Positions 44,988 to 53,880 of a stretch of 64,000 nucleotides of DNA are shown one piece after another (the first letter of the stretch is position 1; every line of letters begins with the position of its first letter). Source of the stretch: Chryseobacterium artocarpi (lineage in GTDB: Bacteria > Bacteroidota > Bacteroidia > Flavobacteriales > Weeksellaceae); contig NZ_MAYH01000034.1 of assembly GCF_001684975.1 (NCBI RefSeq), positions 186,001 to 250,000 of the forward strand, given 5' to 3'. Below the pieces are notes generated by a model that saw only the letters and a program-made list of their open reading frames with translations, made no database searches and was not told the origin of the DNA. The position numbers and the translations under genes are program-made.

Positions 44988-46802
44988 TTATTTCTTTATT
45001 GTTTTTACAGTAGATTGAGAGCCATCCTTAAAATAAAGGGTAACAAAATACAATCCTGAATTCAATTTACTTAAATCTAGTTCTTTCACAGCGCCTTCAA
45101 CAGTTGACACTACTCTTCCTGAAGTATCAGCTACCATTACAGATTTCACATTTTTTGTATCTGTGATATAAAGAATATCCTTAAAAGGATTAGGATGAAC
45201 TTCTGCCTTCTTTACTTGGCGATTTACCTCTGAAGTACTTAACTGAGCTGCTTCTACAGTAAAATCATCCACATAGAAATTATAATCCAAGCTATTATTT
45301 ACCGTTCCTGAAGTTCCGTAGAATGCAAATATTGTATTTGCACCTGTATTAGCTGTCAGATTATAAACAAATTCATTCGCAGTATTAGACGGAGCATTAT
45401 TAGGTCCCCATGATTCCAATATTGTCCAGGTAGTTCCTCCATCTTCTGAAGCCATAAAATGAACAAGATCATCATCACCCATCGCTGAAGCAGCAGTTCC
45501 TGAATAAGTGGAAACAGCGTATTTAAACTTCACTCTATATCCTCCTGCTGAAAGGTTAAAAGGTACCGTTTTAAGCCATCCGATTCTATTGTTGGAATAA
45601 ATATTCATGTGTGCGGAAGGTCCGTTAGCCGCTACATTTAAAAAATTACGCGATGTCCAAAGTGGCGAAATAGTAGTACCTGTAGGTCCTGTATCCGGGC
45701 TTCCTCCTGTTAAATTGTTTACCCAGCAATTTCCAGGGAAAGTACTAAAATCATTGGTATATGAAGGAACAATGGATCCACATAATGTAGTGAAAGATTT
45801 AGAGAATGACCACGCACTCTTACTTGTAGCACCTGTACAATTTGTTCTTACCCAATAATAATAAGTAGTACTTGGAGATAAATTGGCAAGGGTATAAGAA
45901 GTTCCCTGAACATCAAAATGATTCGGAGTTGTTGCAGCCGTAGGAGGAGTGGAACTTGTGCTATAGTAAATATCATGACTTACACCCGGATTTCCTGCAG
46001 GCATGGTCCATGAAATGTCAGCTGAATTTGAAGTTACCGTTCCGGTATTTGACAAAACAGGCGCAAGGCAACTCGTATAGGCATCTGCTGAAAAAGCAAA
46101 CACATTCATTACCCCCGCAGTATTTGTTTTTGTTACTGTTACACTTTGAATAGGTTTTGTCTGATTAGCAGCATCAATCGTTAAAGCGGTCTGATATAAT
46201 CTTGGATTTGTACTGCTGGATTCCAAAACATTTGTAGTTCTTAGGATCCTTCCAATTCCCTGAATGGCAAAACCAATCCCATCATACCAGTCTGAAATAC
46301 TCTGTCCTGTAAAAGTCTGCGTTGTATTATCCGTAAAATTCACAGTAATATTTACAGTAGACGCTCCGCTACCGCTGGTAGAAAGCATATAAAGCTTAAA
46401 AGCTGCTATAGGAGTCGTAAATGTAATTGTTCCAGAATTACTTCCTGCCGCAGAACTGCTGATTTTCAAAGAATTATTTCCAAAATAATCCCCTAACTGA
46501 AAACTTAGTCCGGCGGTAGATGCCACCACCGAATTAACGATTCCATTCGAAGGAAGACCATAAGTAAGCGGTGTACTGCTTGATGTCAACTGAAAATCTC
46601 TTGATACAAAAGCATAAGAAACTCCATCTACATCAGTTGTTGTAGAGTTCATGGCTGAACCTACTCCATTAGCAATTACATCTTGGGTATATCCCGAACT
46701 AATCGGCATGGTTTGGAAATTTTGTGCTATCAAAGATGAAGCTGAAAGAAGAGCAATTGCGGGAATTACTCTAGAAAATAAATTTATTGTCATTTTATTC
46801 AT
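44988..46802 (-). CDS. Secreted fibronectin-III protein with T9SS sorting domain
   Basis: The ATG at 46802 (or 46793) gives a ~604-residue protein with a signal peptide (VIPAIALLSASSLIAQ). An N-terminal beta domain of ~220 residues is followed by one fibronectin type III module (SCLAPVLSNTGTVTSNSADI to TTYYYWVRTNC), then a jellyroll-like domain (SYTNDFSTFPGNCWVNNLTG, YNFYVDDFTVEA). The last ~80 residues are a type A T9SS sorting domain (EVHPNPFKDILYI to GLYFVTLYFKDGSQS). Expect surface or extracellular location. No catalytic motif; it may be an adhesin or carbohydrate-binding protein. Confidence 0.85.
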   Translation of the reverse strand: MNKMTINLFSRVIPAIALLSASSLIAQNFQTMPISSGYTQDVIANGVGSAMNSTTTDVDGVSYAFVSRDFQLTSSSTPLTYGLPSNGIVNSVVASTAGLSFQLGDYFGNNSLKISSSAAGSNSGTITFTTPIAAFKLYMLSTSGSGASTVNITVNFTDNTTQTFTGQSISDWYDGIGFAIQGIGRILRTTNVLESSSTNPRLYQTALTIDAANQTKPIQSVTVTKTNTAGVMNVFAFSADAYTSCLAPVLSNTGTVTSNSADISWTMPAGNPGVSHDIYYSTSSTPPTAATTPNHFDVQGTSYTLANLSPSTTYYYWVRTNCTGATSKSAWSFSKSFTTLCGSIVPSYTNDFSTFPGNCWVNNLTGGSPDTGPTGTTISPLWTSRNFLNVAANGPSAHMNIYSNNRIGWLKTVPFNLSAGGYRVKFKYAVSTYSGTAASAMGDDDLVHFMASEDGGTTWTILESWGPNNAPSNTANEFVYNLTANTGANTIFAFYGTSGTVNNSLDYNFYVDDFTVEAAQLSTSEVNRQVKKAEVHPNPFKDILYITDTKNVKSVMVADTSGRVVSTVEGAVKELDLSKLNSGLYFVTLYFKDGSQSTVKTIKK

Positions 46803-46991
46803 ATTTGTGGTGAAAATTAAGAAAAATATCAATATAAAAATATAATTTTTAATAAATATTCAAAAAATTATCAAAAATTAACTCAACATATACATTAATA
46901 AATTAAAATTATTCACTTTGGAAAAAGGGTTTTATAGCATAATTAAGAACGATCTTCTTTCCCTTAATTTTATTATTGAGAAATTAAATCC

Positions 46992-46999
46992 TATTTTTG
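46992..46999 (+). promoter_or_regulatory. -7 box of the aminotransferase operon
   Basis: TATTTTTG, a TAnnTTTG match, 20 nt upstream of the aminotransferase ATG. Confidence 0.4.
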
Positions 47000-47018
47000 T
47001 CATACAAATTTTTGAACA

Positions 47019-48224
47019 ATGCCGAATATTTCAAACAGAGCACTTCATATGCCGCCATCGCCGGTAAGAAAACTGGTTCCCTTTGCGTTACAAGCAAAAC
47101 AAAAAGGAATAAAAGTATATCACCTAAATATCGGGCAGCCTGATATTGAAACTCCGGAAACAGCTTTAAATGCTTTAAAGAATATTGATCTTAAAGTATT
47201 GGAATATGCGCTTTCTGAAGGGAATATCGAATACAGAAAAGCCCTTACAGAATATTATCATTCTTTAGGTTTTTCAGATTTAACACCGGATAATTTCATT
47301 GTTACGAATGGTGGTTCTGAAGCACTGAACTTTGCTATTTCTACATTATGTGACGAAGGTGATGAGGTGATCATTCCAGAACCTTATTATGCAAACTATA
47401 ATGGTTTCACAAGTACATTTGACGTAAATGTAGTAGCGGTACCTTCTACTATTGATACAGGTTTTGCATTACCTCCAATTGAAGAATTCGAGAAAAAAAT
47501 CACTGAAAAAACAAGAGCAATTGTAATCTGTAACCCGGGAAACCCTACAGGATACCTTTATACTCGTGAAGAGCTTCAAAAGCTTTCTGAAATTGCTTTA
47601 AAATACGATATCGTAATCATCTCTGACGAAGTATACAGAGAATATGTATATGACGGAAAACAGCAGATCTCAATGCTGGATTTCCCTGAATTAAGCGAAA
47701 ACTGCATCATTATCGACTCAGAATCCAAGCGTTATTCTATGTGTGGAGTAAGAATCGGATGTATGGTTACCCGTTCTCAAAAAATCCGTAATGCAGCAAT
47801 GCTTTTTGCTCAGGCAAGATTAAGCCCTGTTCTTTTAGGACAGATTGCAGCGACTGCAGCACATCAGAATGATGGTCCTTACATCAGAGCAGTAAGAGAA
47901 GAATACACTCACAGAAGAAATGTTTTAGTAGACCTTTTAAATGCTATTCCTGGGGTAATCTGCCCTAAGCCAAGAGGTGCTTTCTATTGTGTTGCTGAAC
48001 TTCCGGTAGATGATACTGAGAAATTCGCACAATGGTTGTTAGAGAAATACTCTCTGAACAATGAAACCATCATGGTAGCTCCGGCAGGTGGATTCTACAG
48101 CAACCCTGAACTGGGTAAAAAGCAGGTAAGAATTGCTTACGTTTTAAAAGAAGAAGATTTAAAGAAAAGTGCCGAAATTCTGAAAGAAGCTTTAAAAAAG
48201 TATAGAGAAGAATTCAGCCTATAA
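47019..48224 (+). CDS. PLP-dependent class I/II aminotransferase (aspartate aminotransferase type)
   Basis: This 401-residue fold-type I enzyme has the substrate-loop region LNIGQPDIETP, cofactor-binding VTNGGSEALNFA, NPGNPTGYLYTREEL, the conserved SDEVYREYVYDG and the PLP-Lys region ESKRYSMCGVRIGCMV. It probably transfers the amino group of aspartate or another amino acid to 2-oxoglutarate; the exact amino-acid preference is open. A small lipoprotein gene and murB follow within 13 and 4 nt, so the three likely form an operon. Confidence 0.92.
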   Translation: MPNISNRALHMPPSPVRKLVPFALQAKQKGIKVYHLNIGQPDIETPETALNALKNIDLKVLEYALSEGNIEYRKALTEYYHSLGFSDLTPDNFIVTNGGSEALNFAISTLCDEGDEVIIPEPYYANYNGFTSTFDVNVVAVPSTIDTGFALPPIEEFEKKITEKTRAIVICNPGNPTGYLYTREELQKLSEIALKYDIVIISDEVYREYVYDGKQQISMLDFPELSENCIIIDSESKRYSMCGVRIGCMVTRSQKIRNAAMLFAQARLSPVLLGQIAATAAHQNDGPYIRAVREEYTHRRNVLVDLLNAIPGVICPKPRGAFYCVAELPVDDTEKFAQWLLEKYSLNNETIMVAPAGGFYSNPELGKKQVRIAYVLKEEDLKKSAEILKEALKKYREEFSL

Positions 48225-48237
48225 AAATTATATTTAA

Positions 48238-48720
48238 ATGCCGACAACAAAAAATACTTATCTGAAAATATTGTTTTCGATTCTTTTGCTGTCGGCATTT
48301 TTTTCTTGTGATCAGCCCAAGCCTCAAAAAGCGGTCAGTAAAAATCCAAACGAGATCAACTTTATCAGTTTATCCAATGTAGGAGGGCAACTTGGCAATT
48401 ACAGGATTATAAAAGTCACCAAAGACTCCATCAGTGTGGAAAAGGGATTAACGGCAAATCAGACCCATAAAAAATGGAGATCCGCAATAAGCCCTGCAAC
48501 ATGGAAAAAACTGACCTCATCCGTCACTATCAAAGATCTGGATTATATCAAAAGTTCTCCAAGCTTACAGCCTGTAGACGGAATTGATGAAACCTTTCAG
48601 ATTCGTACTCCAAAAAAATCGCACCTGTACGTAAATTCCTATGTGGATACGGTACGTTACAAGCAACTTCAGCAGATTAAAGAGCAATTAGACCAAATTC
48701 TTCCAAAAGAATACAAATAA
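48238..48720 (+). CDS. Small lipoprotein, unknown function
   Basis: This 160-residue protein has a lipoprotein signal (FSILLLSAFFSCD). The mature part is a single small domain (NVGGQLGNYRIIKVTKDSIS, VEKGLTANQTHKKWR, LQPVDGIDETFQIRTPKK) that I do not assign to a named family. It sits between the aminotransferase and murB with short gaps, so it is probably co-transcribed; an envelope role is inference. Confidence 0.7.
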   Translation: MPTTKNTYLKILFSILLLSAFFSCDQPKPQKAVSKNPNEINFISLSNVGGQLGNYRIIKVTKDSISVEKGLTANQTHKKWRSAISPATWKKLTSSVTIKDLDYIKSSPSLQPVDGIDETFQIRTPKKSHLYVNSYVDTVRYKQLQQIKEQLDQILPKEYK

Positions 48721-48724
48721 AAAC

Positions 48725-49738
48725 ATGCAAGAAAATTTTTCCTTAAAACCTTACAATACATTCGGCGTAGATGCCAAAGCAAAATACTTCATTGAAATCC
48801 ATAACATTGAAGAATTAAAAGACGCTCTCAACTTTTCAAAAGAGAAATCTCTGTCACTTTTATTTTTAGGAGGCGGAAGTAATATTCTTCTGACAAAGGA
48901 TTTTGATGGTCTTGCTATTAAGCTTAATTTAAAAGGTATTTCCGAGGAAAATCTTAACAACAATGAAGTTCTGGTTACTGCAAAAGCAGGAGAAAACTGG
49001 CATGAATTCGTAATGTTTTGCCTGAGTAAAAACTATGGCGGACTGGAAAATCTTTCTTTAATTCCAGGGAATGTAGGAACTTCTCCAATGCAGAATATCG
49101 GAGCTTACGGAACTGAAATTAAAGATGTATTTGTAAACTGTCAGGTATTAAATTTAGAAAATCAGACTGTAGAAACTTTTGATCTTGAAAAGTGCAGATT
49201 CGGATACAGAGATTCTATTTTTAAGCAGGAAGGAAAAGGAAAATACATCATCATGGAAGTTACCTTTAAGCTTACCAAAAAAAATCATCATATTAAAACT
49301 GAATATGGCGCTATTACTTCTGAACTACAGAATCTGGGCATTGAGAAACCTACGATTCAGGATGTATCCCAAGCGGTAATCAATATCCGACAAAGCAAAT
49401 TACCTGATCCTAAGCAAATCGGAAATGCGGGAAGTTTCTTTAAAAATCCTACGATTCCTCTGGCGCAATTTGAAGCATTACAGCAAAAGTTTGAAAATAT
49501 TCAAGGATATCCTAACGGAGCAATGGTAAAAGTTCCTGCCGGATGGCTGATTGAGCAATGCGGATGGAAAGGAAAACAAATAGGAAATGTAGCTTCACAT
49601 AAACTTCAGTCCTTAGTAATCATTAATGCTACCGGTACCGCTACCGGAAAAGAAATTTTTGATTTTTCTACTGAAATCATCAATTCTGTAAAAGAAAAAT
49701 TCGGGATAGAACTCGAAAGAGAAGTGAATATCATTTAG
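48725..49738 (+). CDS. murB: UDP-N-acetylenolpyruvoylglucosamine reductase MurB
   Basis: This 337-residue FAD enzyme reduces the MurA product to UDP-MurNAc. The FAD-binding motif LGGGSNILLTKDFDG, SLIPGNVGTSPMQNIGAYG, the YRDSIFK segment and the GNAGSFFKNP catalytic Ser region are all present. It is 4 nt downstream of the lipoprotein gene and closed by a terminator. murA is elsewhere in the window (31.8 kb). Confidence 0.96.
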   Translation: MQENFSLKPYNTFGVDAKAKYFIEIHNIEELKDALNFSKEKSLSLLFLGGGSNILLTKDFDGLAIKLNLKGISEENLNNNEVLVTAKAGENWHEFVMFCLSKNYGGLENLSLIPGNVGTSPMQNIGAYGTEIKDVFVNCQVLNLENQTVETFDLEKCRFGYRDSIFKQEGKGKYIIMEVTFKLTKKNHHIKTEYGAITSELQNLGIEKPTIQDVSQAVINIRQSKLPDPKQIGNAGSFFKNPTIPLAQFEALQQKFENIQGYPNGAMVKVPAGWLIEQCGWKGKQIGNVASHKLQSLVIINATGTATGKEIFDFSTEIINSVKEKFGIELEREVNII

Positions 49739-49780
49739 GCATATTGCCACCCTGAAGTGAAGACTTACTTTAAAGAGAAA

Positions 49781-49810
49781 CAGTGCATTTAAAATTAATG
49801 CACTGTTTTT
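49781..49810 (+). terminator. Terminator of the aminotransferase-murB operon
   Basis: CAGTGCATT and AATGCACTG pair perfectly around a 7-nt loop, then TTTTTAG. Confidence 0.75.
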
Positions 49811-49823
49811 AGTATTTTCAATT

Positions 49824-50477
49824 TCAGAGTGTAAAAACTTCTTCTACGGGAGCTGCTGCTACAGCTCTTCCTGAATCACCATATGGATCCATATCCCATG
49901 CACATGCTTGTAAAAAATATGATGAATCTCCACCTCCACCATATTCATAACCGGTATAAGCATGCATTATGTTCAAATTAAATCCCATTTTGTAGTTTTG
50001 ACAATTATCATTCACAATACCATGACTTGTATTGGCATATATTACTCCTGAGCAAACACTAATTTGACTGTCTCCATAATAACAATAGCCATCTAATTTG
50101 GAAACAATATTCTTATTTGACGTGTTTTCTTTTGGCAGAACAGTAAAAAATTCCTCAAAAAAATAGACATCTTTTCTTTCACTTTCCTTCATAAGTAGCC
50201 TTTCAAGAGATTTATTTTTTATATTATATTCTCTTATTTTACTACTTTCAAATTTTATCATTCCCATACCAATAGGATCTTTTAAACATTTCTTAAGAAA
50301 TACAGCACGCTCTTTCCGTGAGCTCTTATTAAAATTAAAAGTTTTTACTGTAACCAAATCTTCAGTCTGATTTTTTACAGAGATTTCTATTTGATTTGAT
50401 AATTGGTCTGAATCACTACATTCAACAAAAAATGCTAATGATAGACAAGCCAACAGGCGGATTGTTAATTTTTTCAT
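49824..50477 (-). CDS. Exported protein of unknown function
   Basis: This 217-residue protein has an N-terminal signal (LTIRLLACLSLAFFVEC; Glu before the Cys is unusual for lipidation). The mature protein contains several Cys (DGYCYYG, SVCSGVIY, NDNCQNY, LQACAWDMD), suggesting disulfides in the envelope, and a Gly-rich stretch (YEYGGGGDSSYF). I do not recognise the family. It stands alone, convergent with murB, with AT-rich flanks. Confidence 0.6.
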   Translation of the reverse strand: MKKLTIRLLACLSLAFFVECSDSDQLSNQIEISVKNQTEDLVTVKTFNFNKSSRKERAVFLKKCLKDPIGMGMIKFESSKIREYNIKNKSLERLLMKESERKDVYFFEEFFTVLPKENTSNKNIVSKLDGYCYYGDSQISVCSGVIYANTSHGIVNDNCQNYKMGFNLNIMHAYTGYEYGGGGDSSYFLQACAWDMDPYGDSGRAVAAAPVEEVFTL

Positions 50478-50719
50478 ACTATTATATTTTATCCCGCTAA
50501 ATTAATTTAAAACAAATAAAAATAAATTACATACTTACCATTATACACGTCATTAACTACAGTAAATTATATAAATACCTACAAAATTACCTGTATGATA
50601 AAAATTCAATTCATTGCCCCTCAAAAACTAAAGTGAAAAATCAGTCTGCTTTTCCGACAGAACGAGATTAATTATTTATTTTAGCATAAAAATATCTTTT
50701 GAAACCAAATCAACACAGC

Positions 50720-51523
50720 ATGACAATAGCTATTTTGGGAGCCGGAAATATGGGACTGTCCTTTTCAAAATCATTTTTGAAATACGAGCTCATCAAACCG
50801 GAAAATCTTCATCTTATTACCAGAAGCCAATCTAAGATCTCCAAAATAGCGGAAGAATTCCCCAAATCAAAAACATCCACTTTTGATGAGGTAACAGAAT
50901 TAGATGCCGATTTAATCATCATTGCTGTAAAACCTCAGGATTTTCAAAATGTTGTTCAAAATATTCAATTTAGATTAAAGGAAAATCAGATGGTATTATC
51001 CATCATGGCTGGAATAAATATTGAAAAAATTCAAAAATCATTAAACCATCCTTTAGTCGTAAGAGCTATGCCTAACTCTCCTACTCTTTTAGGAATGGGA
51101 ATCACGGGTTATACAGCAGCAGAAGGAATTTCTTTCAGCCAGCTTATTAATATTGAACGGTTACTGAACAGTACCGGAAGATCAGTGTATCTGGAGGACG
51201 AAAATTTATTGGATGGTGTTACCGCTCTTTCAGGAAGTGGTCCTGCCTATTTCTACTACATCATTGATGCAATGATCAAAGCAGGAATTGAGATGGGAAT
51301 TGAAGAAAACCTTTCTAAACTTTTTGTAAAGCAGACGATGCTTGGCGCTTATCATCTGATCAATAATTCAGAGAAAAATCTTGAAGAGCTTATTAAAGAT
51401 GTGGCATCCAAAGGCGGAACTACAGAAGCGGCATTAAAAACTTTCGAGGAAAATCATTTTAAAGAAATTTTAAAACAAGGAATTCTAAATGCTGAAAAGC
51501 GAGCTAAAGAACTAAATTCCTAA
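50720..51523 (+). CDS. proC: Pyrroline-5-carboxylate reductase
   Basis: The ATG at 50720 (MTIAILGAGNMGLSF) starts the dinucleotide-binding GxGxxG fold directly; the upstream TTG-initiated extension is unlikely. The 267-residue enzyme reduces pyrroline-5-carboxylate to proline. Substrate-region motifs VRAMPNSPTLLGMGITGYTA and VTALSGSGPAYFYYIIDAM are typical. Its 3' end overlaps the convergent VanZ-like gene by about 20 nt. Confidence 0.95.
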   Translation: MTIAILGAGNMGLSFSKSFLKYELIKPENLHLITRSQSKISKIAEEFPKSKTSTFDEVTELDADLIIIAVKPQDFQNVVQNIQFRLKENQMVLSIMAGINIEKIQKSLNHPLVVRAMPNSPTLLGMGITGYTAAEGISFSQLINIERLLNSTGRSVYLEDENLLDGVTALSGSGPAYFYYIIDAMIKAGIEMGIEENLSKLFVKQTMLGAYHLINNSEKNLEELIKDVASKGGTTEAALKTFEENHFKEILKQGILNAEKRAKELNS

Positions 51524-51926
51524 ACTTTTTTTCAATAAATCTGCAAAGTAACCAACCTAAATACACCCCAAAAGTATTCAGGATGATATCGTCTATCTCA
51601 AATATTCCCATTCTTGTAAAATACTGAAGTGCTTCTACAATGGTAATGGCTGGGATAAAATTAAGAACAAGAGTCTTTAAATCTCTCAGTTTGGGAAAAA
51701 TCCATCCAAGAAAACCAAAGGGAATAAACATCACTATATTTCCAAGAACAATCATTACAATCTCCTTCCAGTCTCTTACTCCCTGTATAAAATTGATGGT
51801 GGAAAATATAGGTTCTACCGTAATCAGGTTATCATCATACTGAAATCTGCCCATCCCGAGAAACATCAGGTACAGCAAAAACAACGTATAAGGAAGGATA
51901 ACAGTTTTATATATTTTCTTTAACAT
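51504..51926 (-). CDS. VanZ-family membrane protein
   Basis: This 140-residue protein has four hydrophobic helices and the VanZ signature (NIVMFIPFGFLGWIFP, EALQYFTRMGIFEIDDIILN with TFGVYLGWLL). VanZ-like proteins confer low teicoplanin resistance in enterococci, but most members have unknown roles. No vancomycin-type genes are near. It is convergent with proC. Confidence 0.85.
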   Translation of the reverse strand: MLKKIYKTVILPYTLFLLYLMFLGMGRFQYDDNLITVEPIFSTINFIQGVRDWKEIVMIVLGNIVMFIPFGFLGWIFPKLRDLKTLVLNFIPAITIVEALQYFTRMGIFEIDDIILNTFGVYLGWLLCRFIEKKFRNLVL

Positions 51927-51956
51927 CAGATGCTAATATATTCATTTCAAAAACAT

Positions 51957-51964
51957 TAAATTTG
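51957..51964 (+). promoter_or_regulatory. -7 box of lnt
   Basis: TAAATTTG matches TAnnTTTG, 17 nt upstream of the lnt ATG. Confidence 0.4.
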
Positions 51965-51981
51965 TATGTTAAAATAATTTA

Positions 51982-53616
51982 ATGAAATACGTTCTACTTA
52001 CACTTATTTCAGCAATGCTGCTGTCGGTCTCTTGGCCTACTTATGGAGTTCCGTTTTTTATATTTTTCGCTCTTGTTCCTCTTCTGATGATGGAACATGG
52101 AATTTCAAAATTTTCAAGTTATAAAAGAAAAGGCTGGGTCGTTTTCGGACTCTCTTACCTTTGTTTTATCATCTGGAATATTGTCACTACCGGATGGCTG
52201 TACGGTTCCAAAAACCCGGATGGAAGCCATTCTATGATGGCAGTTGTCTTTCCGGTGCTTGTAAACTCCCTTTTGTACTCGTTGGTTTTCCAGTGTTATC
52301 ATTGGTATAAAAATGCACAGGGAACCTATTGGGGACTTGGATTTTTTATAGCAATCTGGATGAGTTTTGAAAAATTCCATCTGAATTGGGAACTTACATG
52401 GCCATGGCTGAACTTAGGAAACGTATTTTCAGATTATCCTAAATTGATCCAATGGTATGATACTTTAGGAGCAACTGGTGGAAGCTTCTGGATTCTATTA
52501 ATCAATGTTTTAATTTTCTACACCGTAAGAACATGGGAAGCCGGAAGGAAGAAAAAAGATCTGATCAAAAACTCTTCTATCATTGCTGCTTTAATTGCAA
52601 TTCCGATGATCATTTCAGTGATTAAATACAATAGCTTTAATGACCAACCAATAGGACAGGTCAATATACTGATGCTACAGCCCGATCTCGATCCTTATGC
52701 TGAAAAGTATTCCAAAGATAGTTTAACGATTGAGCAGGATCTTCTTACCCTTGCAGGAAAGAACTCTACTACAAAGATTGATTATTATATCGCTCCTGAA
52801 ACTGCACTTCCGGGCAGAGGTTCAATTTCTGAAACAGGCTTTGAAAAAAGTTTACTGATCAACAATGTAAAAGAATTTTTATCCCAACATCCGGGGTCCG
52901 TTTTCGCGACAGGAATATCTTCACACCGTTTGTATTTTAACCCTACAGCATTGCCTAAGGAAGCTTACCAGATCAATTCCGGCATGTGGGCAGAAAGTTA
53001 TAATACAGCAATCCAAATTGCACCACAGCAAAAAGTTCAGGTATATCATAAAGGCAAACTGGTTCCGGGAGTTGAAATTTTCCCTTATATGAGCGTATTA
53101 AAACCTATTCTGGGAGATGCAATGCTTAATCTGGGAGGAACAGTAGCCTCTTTGGGAACTGACAAAGAAAGAGTGGCATTTTCAAACCCTTACAACAAAG
53201 GAAAAATAGCTCCTATTATCTGCTACGAAAGTATTTATGGAGAGTTTGTAACTGATTATGTAAAAAAAGGTGCCAATTTCCTTGGAATTATGACCAACGA
53301 CTCATGGTGGGGCGTTACAGAAGGGCATAAACAGCTTTTATCCTATGCAAAATTAAGGGCTATTGAAACCAGAAGAGAAATTGCCCGTGCTGCAAACAGT
53401 GGTATTTCAGCACACATCAATGCAAAAGGTGAGGTAGTAGCTGATACTTTCTATGGTGATCAAACGGCATTATTTGCAAAAGTGAATCTCTATGAAAATT
53501 TGACGTTCTACTCAAGAGCCGGAGATCTTCTTTCTAGATTTTCAATGTTTGCTTTGGGGTTCTTATTGTTCTATTATCTGATTAAATGGTTTCAGGCAAA
53601 AACAAAGAAAGCTTAA
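51982..53616 (+). CDS. lnt: Apolipoprotein N-acyltransferase
   Basis: This 544-residue inner-membrane enzyme adds the third acyl chain to lipoproteins. Six or more N-terminal helices precede a periplasmic nitrilase-fold domain with the E-K-C triad: Glu in APETALPG, Lys in YHKGKLVPGVE and Cys in PIICYESIYGEF. A final membrane helix closes the protein. The many lipoproteins in this window are its expected substrates. Confidence 0.95.
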   Translation: MKYVLLTLISAMLLSVSWPTYGVPFFIFFALVPLLMMEHGISKFSSYKRKGWVVFGLSYLCFIIWNIVTTGWLYGSKNPDGSHSMMAVVFPVLVNSLLYSLVFQCYHWYKNAQGTYWGLGFFIAIWMSFEKFHLNWELTWPWLNLGNVFSDYPKLIQWYDTLGATGGSFWILLINVLIFYTVRTWEAGRKKKDLIKNSSIIAALIAIPMIISVIKYNSFNDQPIGQVNILMLQPDLDPYAEKYSKDSLTIEQDLLTLAGKNSTTKIDYYIAPETALPGRGSISETGFEKSLLINNVKEFLSQHPGSVFATGISSHRLYFNPTALPKEAYQINSGMWAESYNTAIQIAPQQKVQVYHKGKLVPGVEIFPYMSVLKPILGDAMLNLGGTVASLGTDKERVAFSNPYNKGKIAPIICYESIYGEFVTDYVKKGANFLGIMTNDSWWGVTEGHKQLLSYAKLRAIETRREIARAANSGISAHINAKGEVVADTFYGDQTALFAKVNLYENLTFYSRAGDLLSRFSMFALGFLLFYYLIKWFQAKTKKA

Positions 53617-53643
53617 TCTTTAAGTAGATTATACTAATAAATA

Positions 53644-53770
53644 TGTCTGCGTTATCTGCAAGATCTGAGAGCTATTAATTTCTCGCGGATTGAGCTGATA
53701 ACGCAGATTTTTTCTTAAACACTAATTGCACAAACATCTGCATAATCTGTAAAATCTGCGAGAAAATATT
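53644..53770. repeat. Interspersed 'AATCTGCG' repeat acting as lnt terminator
   Basis: TCTGCGTTATC (53646-53656) and GATAACGCAGA (53697-53707) form a perfect 11-bp stem with further complementary units inside, followed by TTTTTTCTT on the plus strand, so it can terminate lnt. A second half (CATCTGCATAATCTG, AATCTGCGAGAAAA) extends to 53770. It resembles 29338-29430 and 33376-33405. Confidence 0.55.
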
Positions 53771-53772
53771 TC

Positions 53773-53808
<36 letters not shown>

Positions 53809-53828
53809 GATTTTTAAAACAAAAAAAA

Positions 53829-53858
53829 AGAGAAGCCAGCTGGACGTCTGGCTTCTCT
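53829..53858 (-). terminator. Terminator of the FG-GAP/T9SS gene
   Basis: AGAGAAGCCAG and CTGGCTTCTCT pair perfectly (11 bp); the minus strand continues with nine Ts. Confidence 0.8.
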
Positions 53859-53880
53859 CAAGATAGAATAAATGATTCAG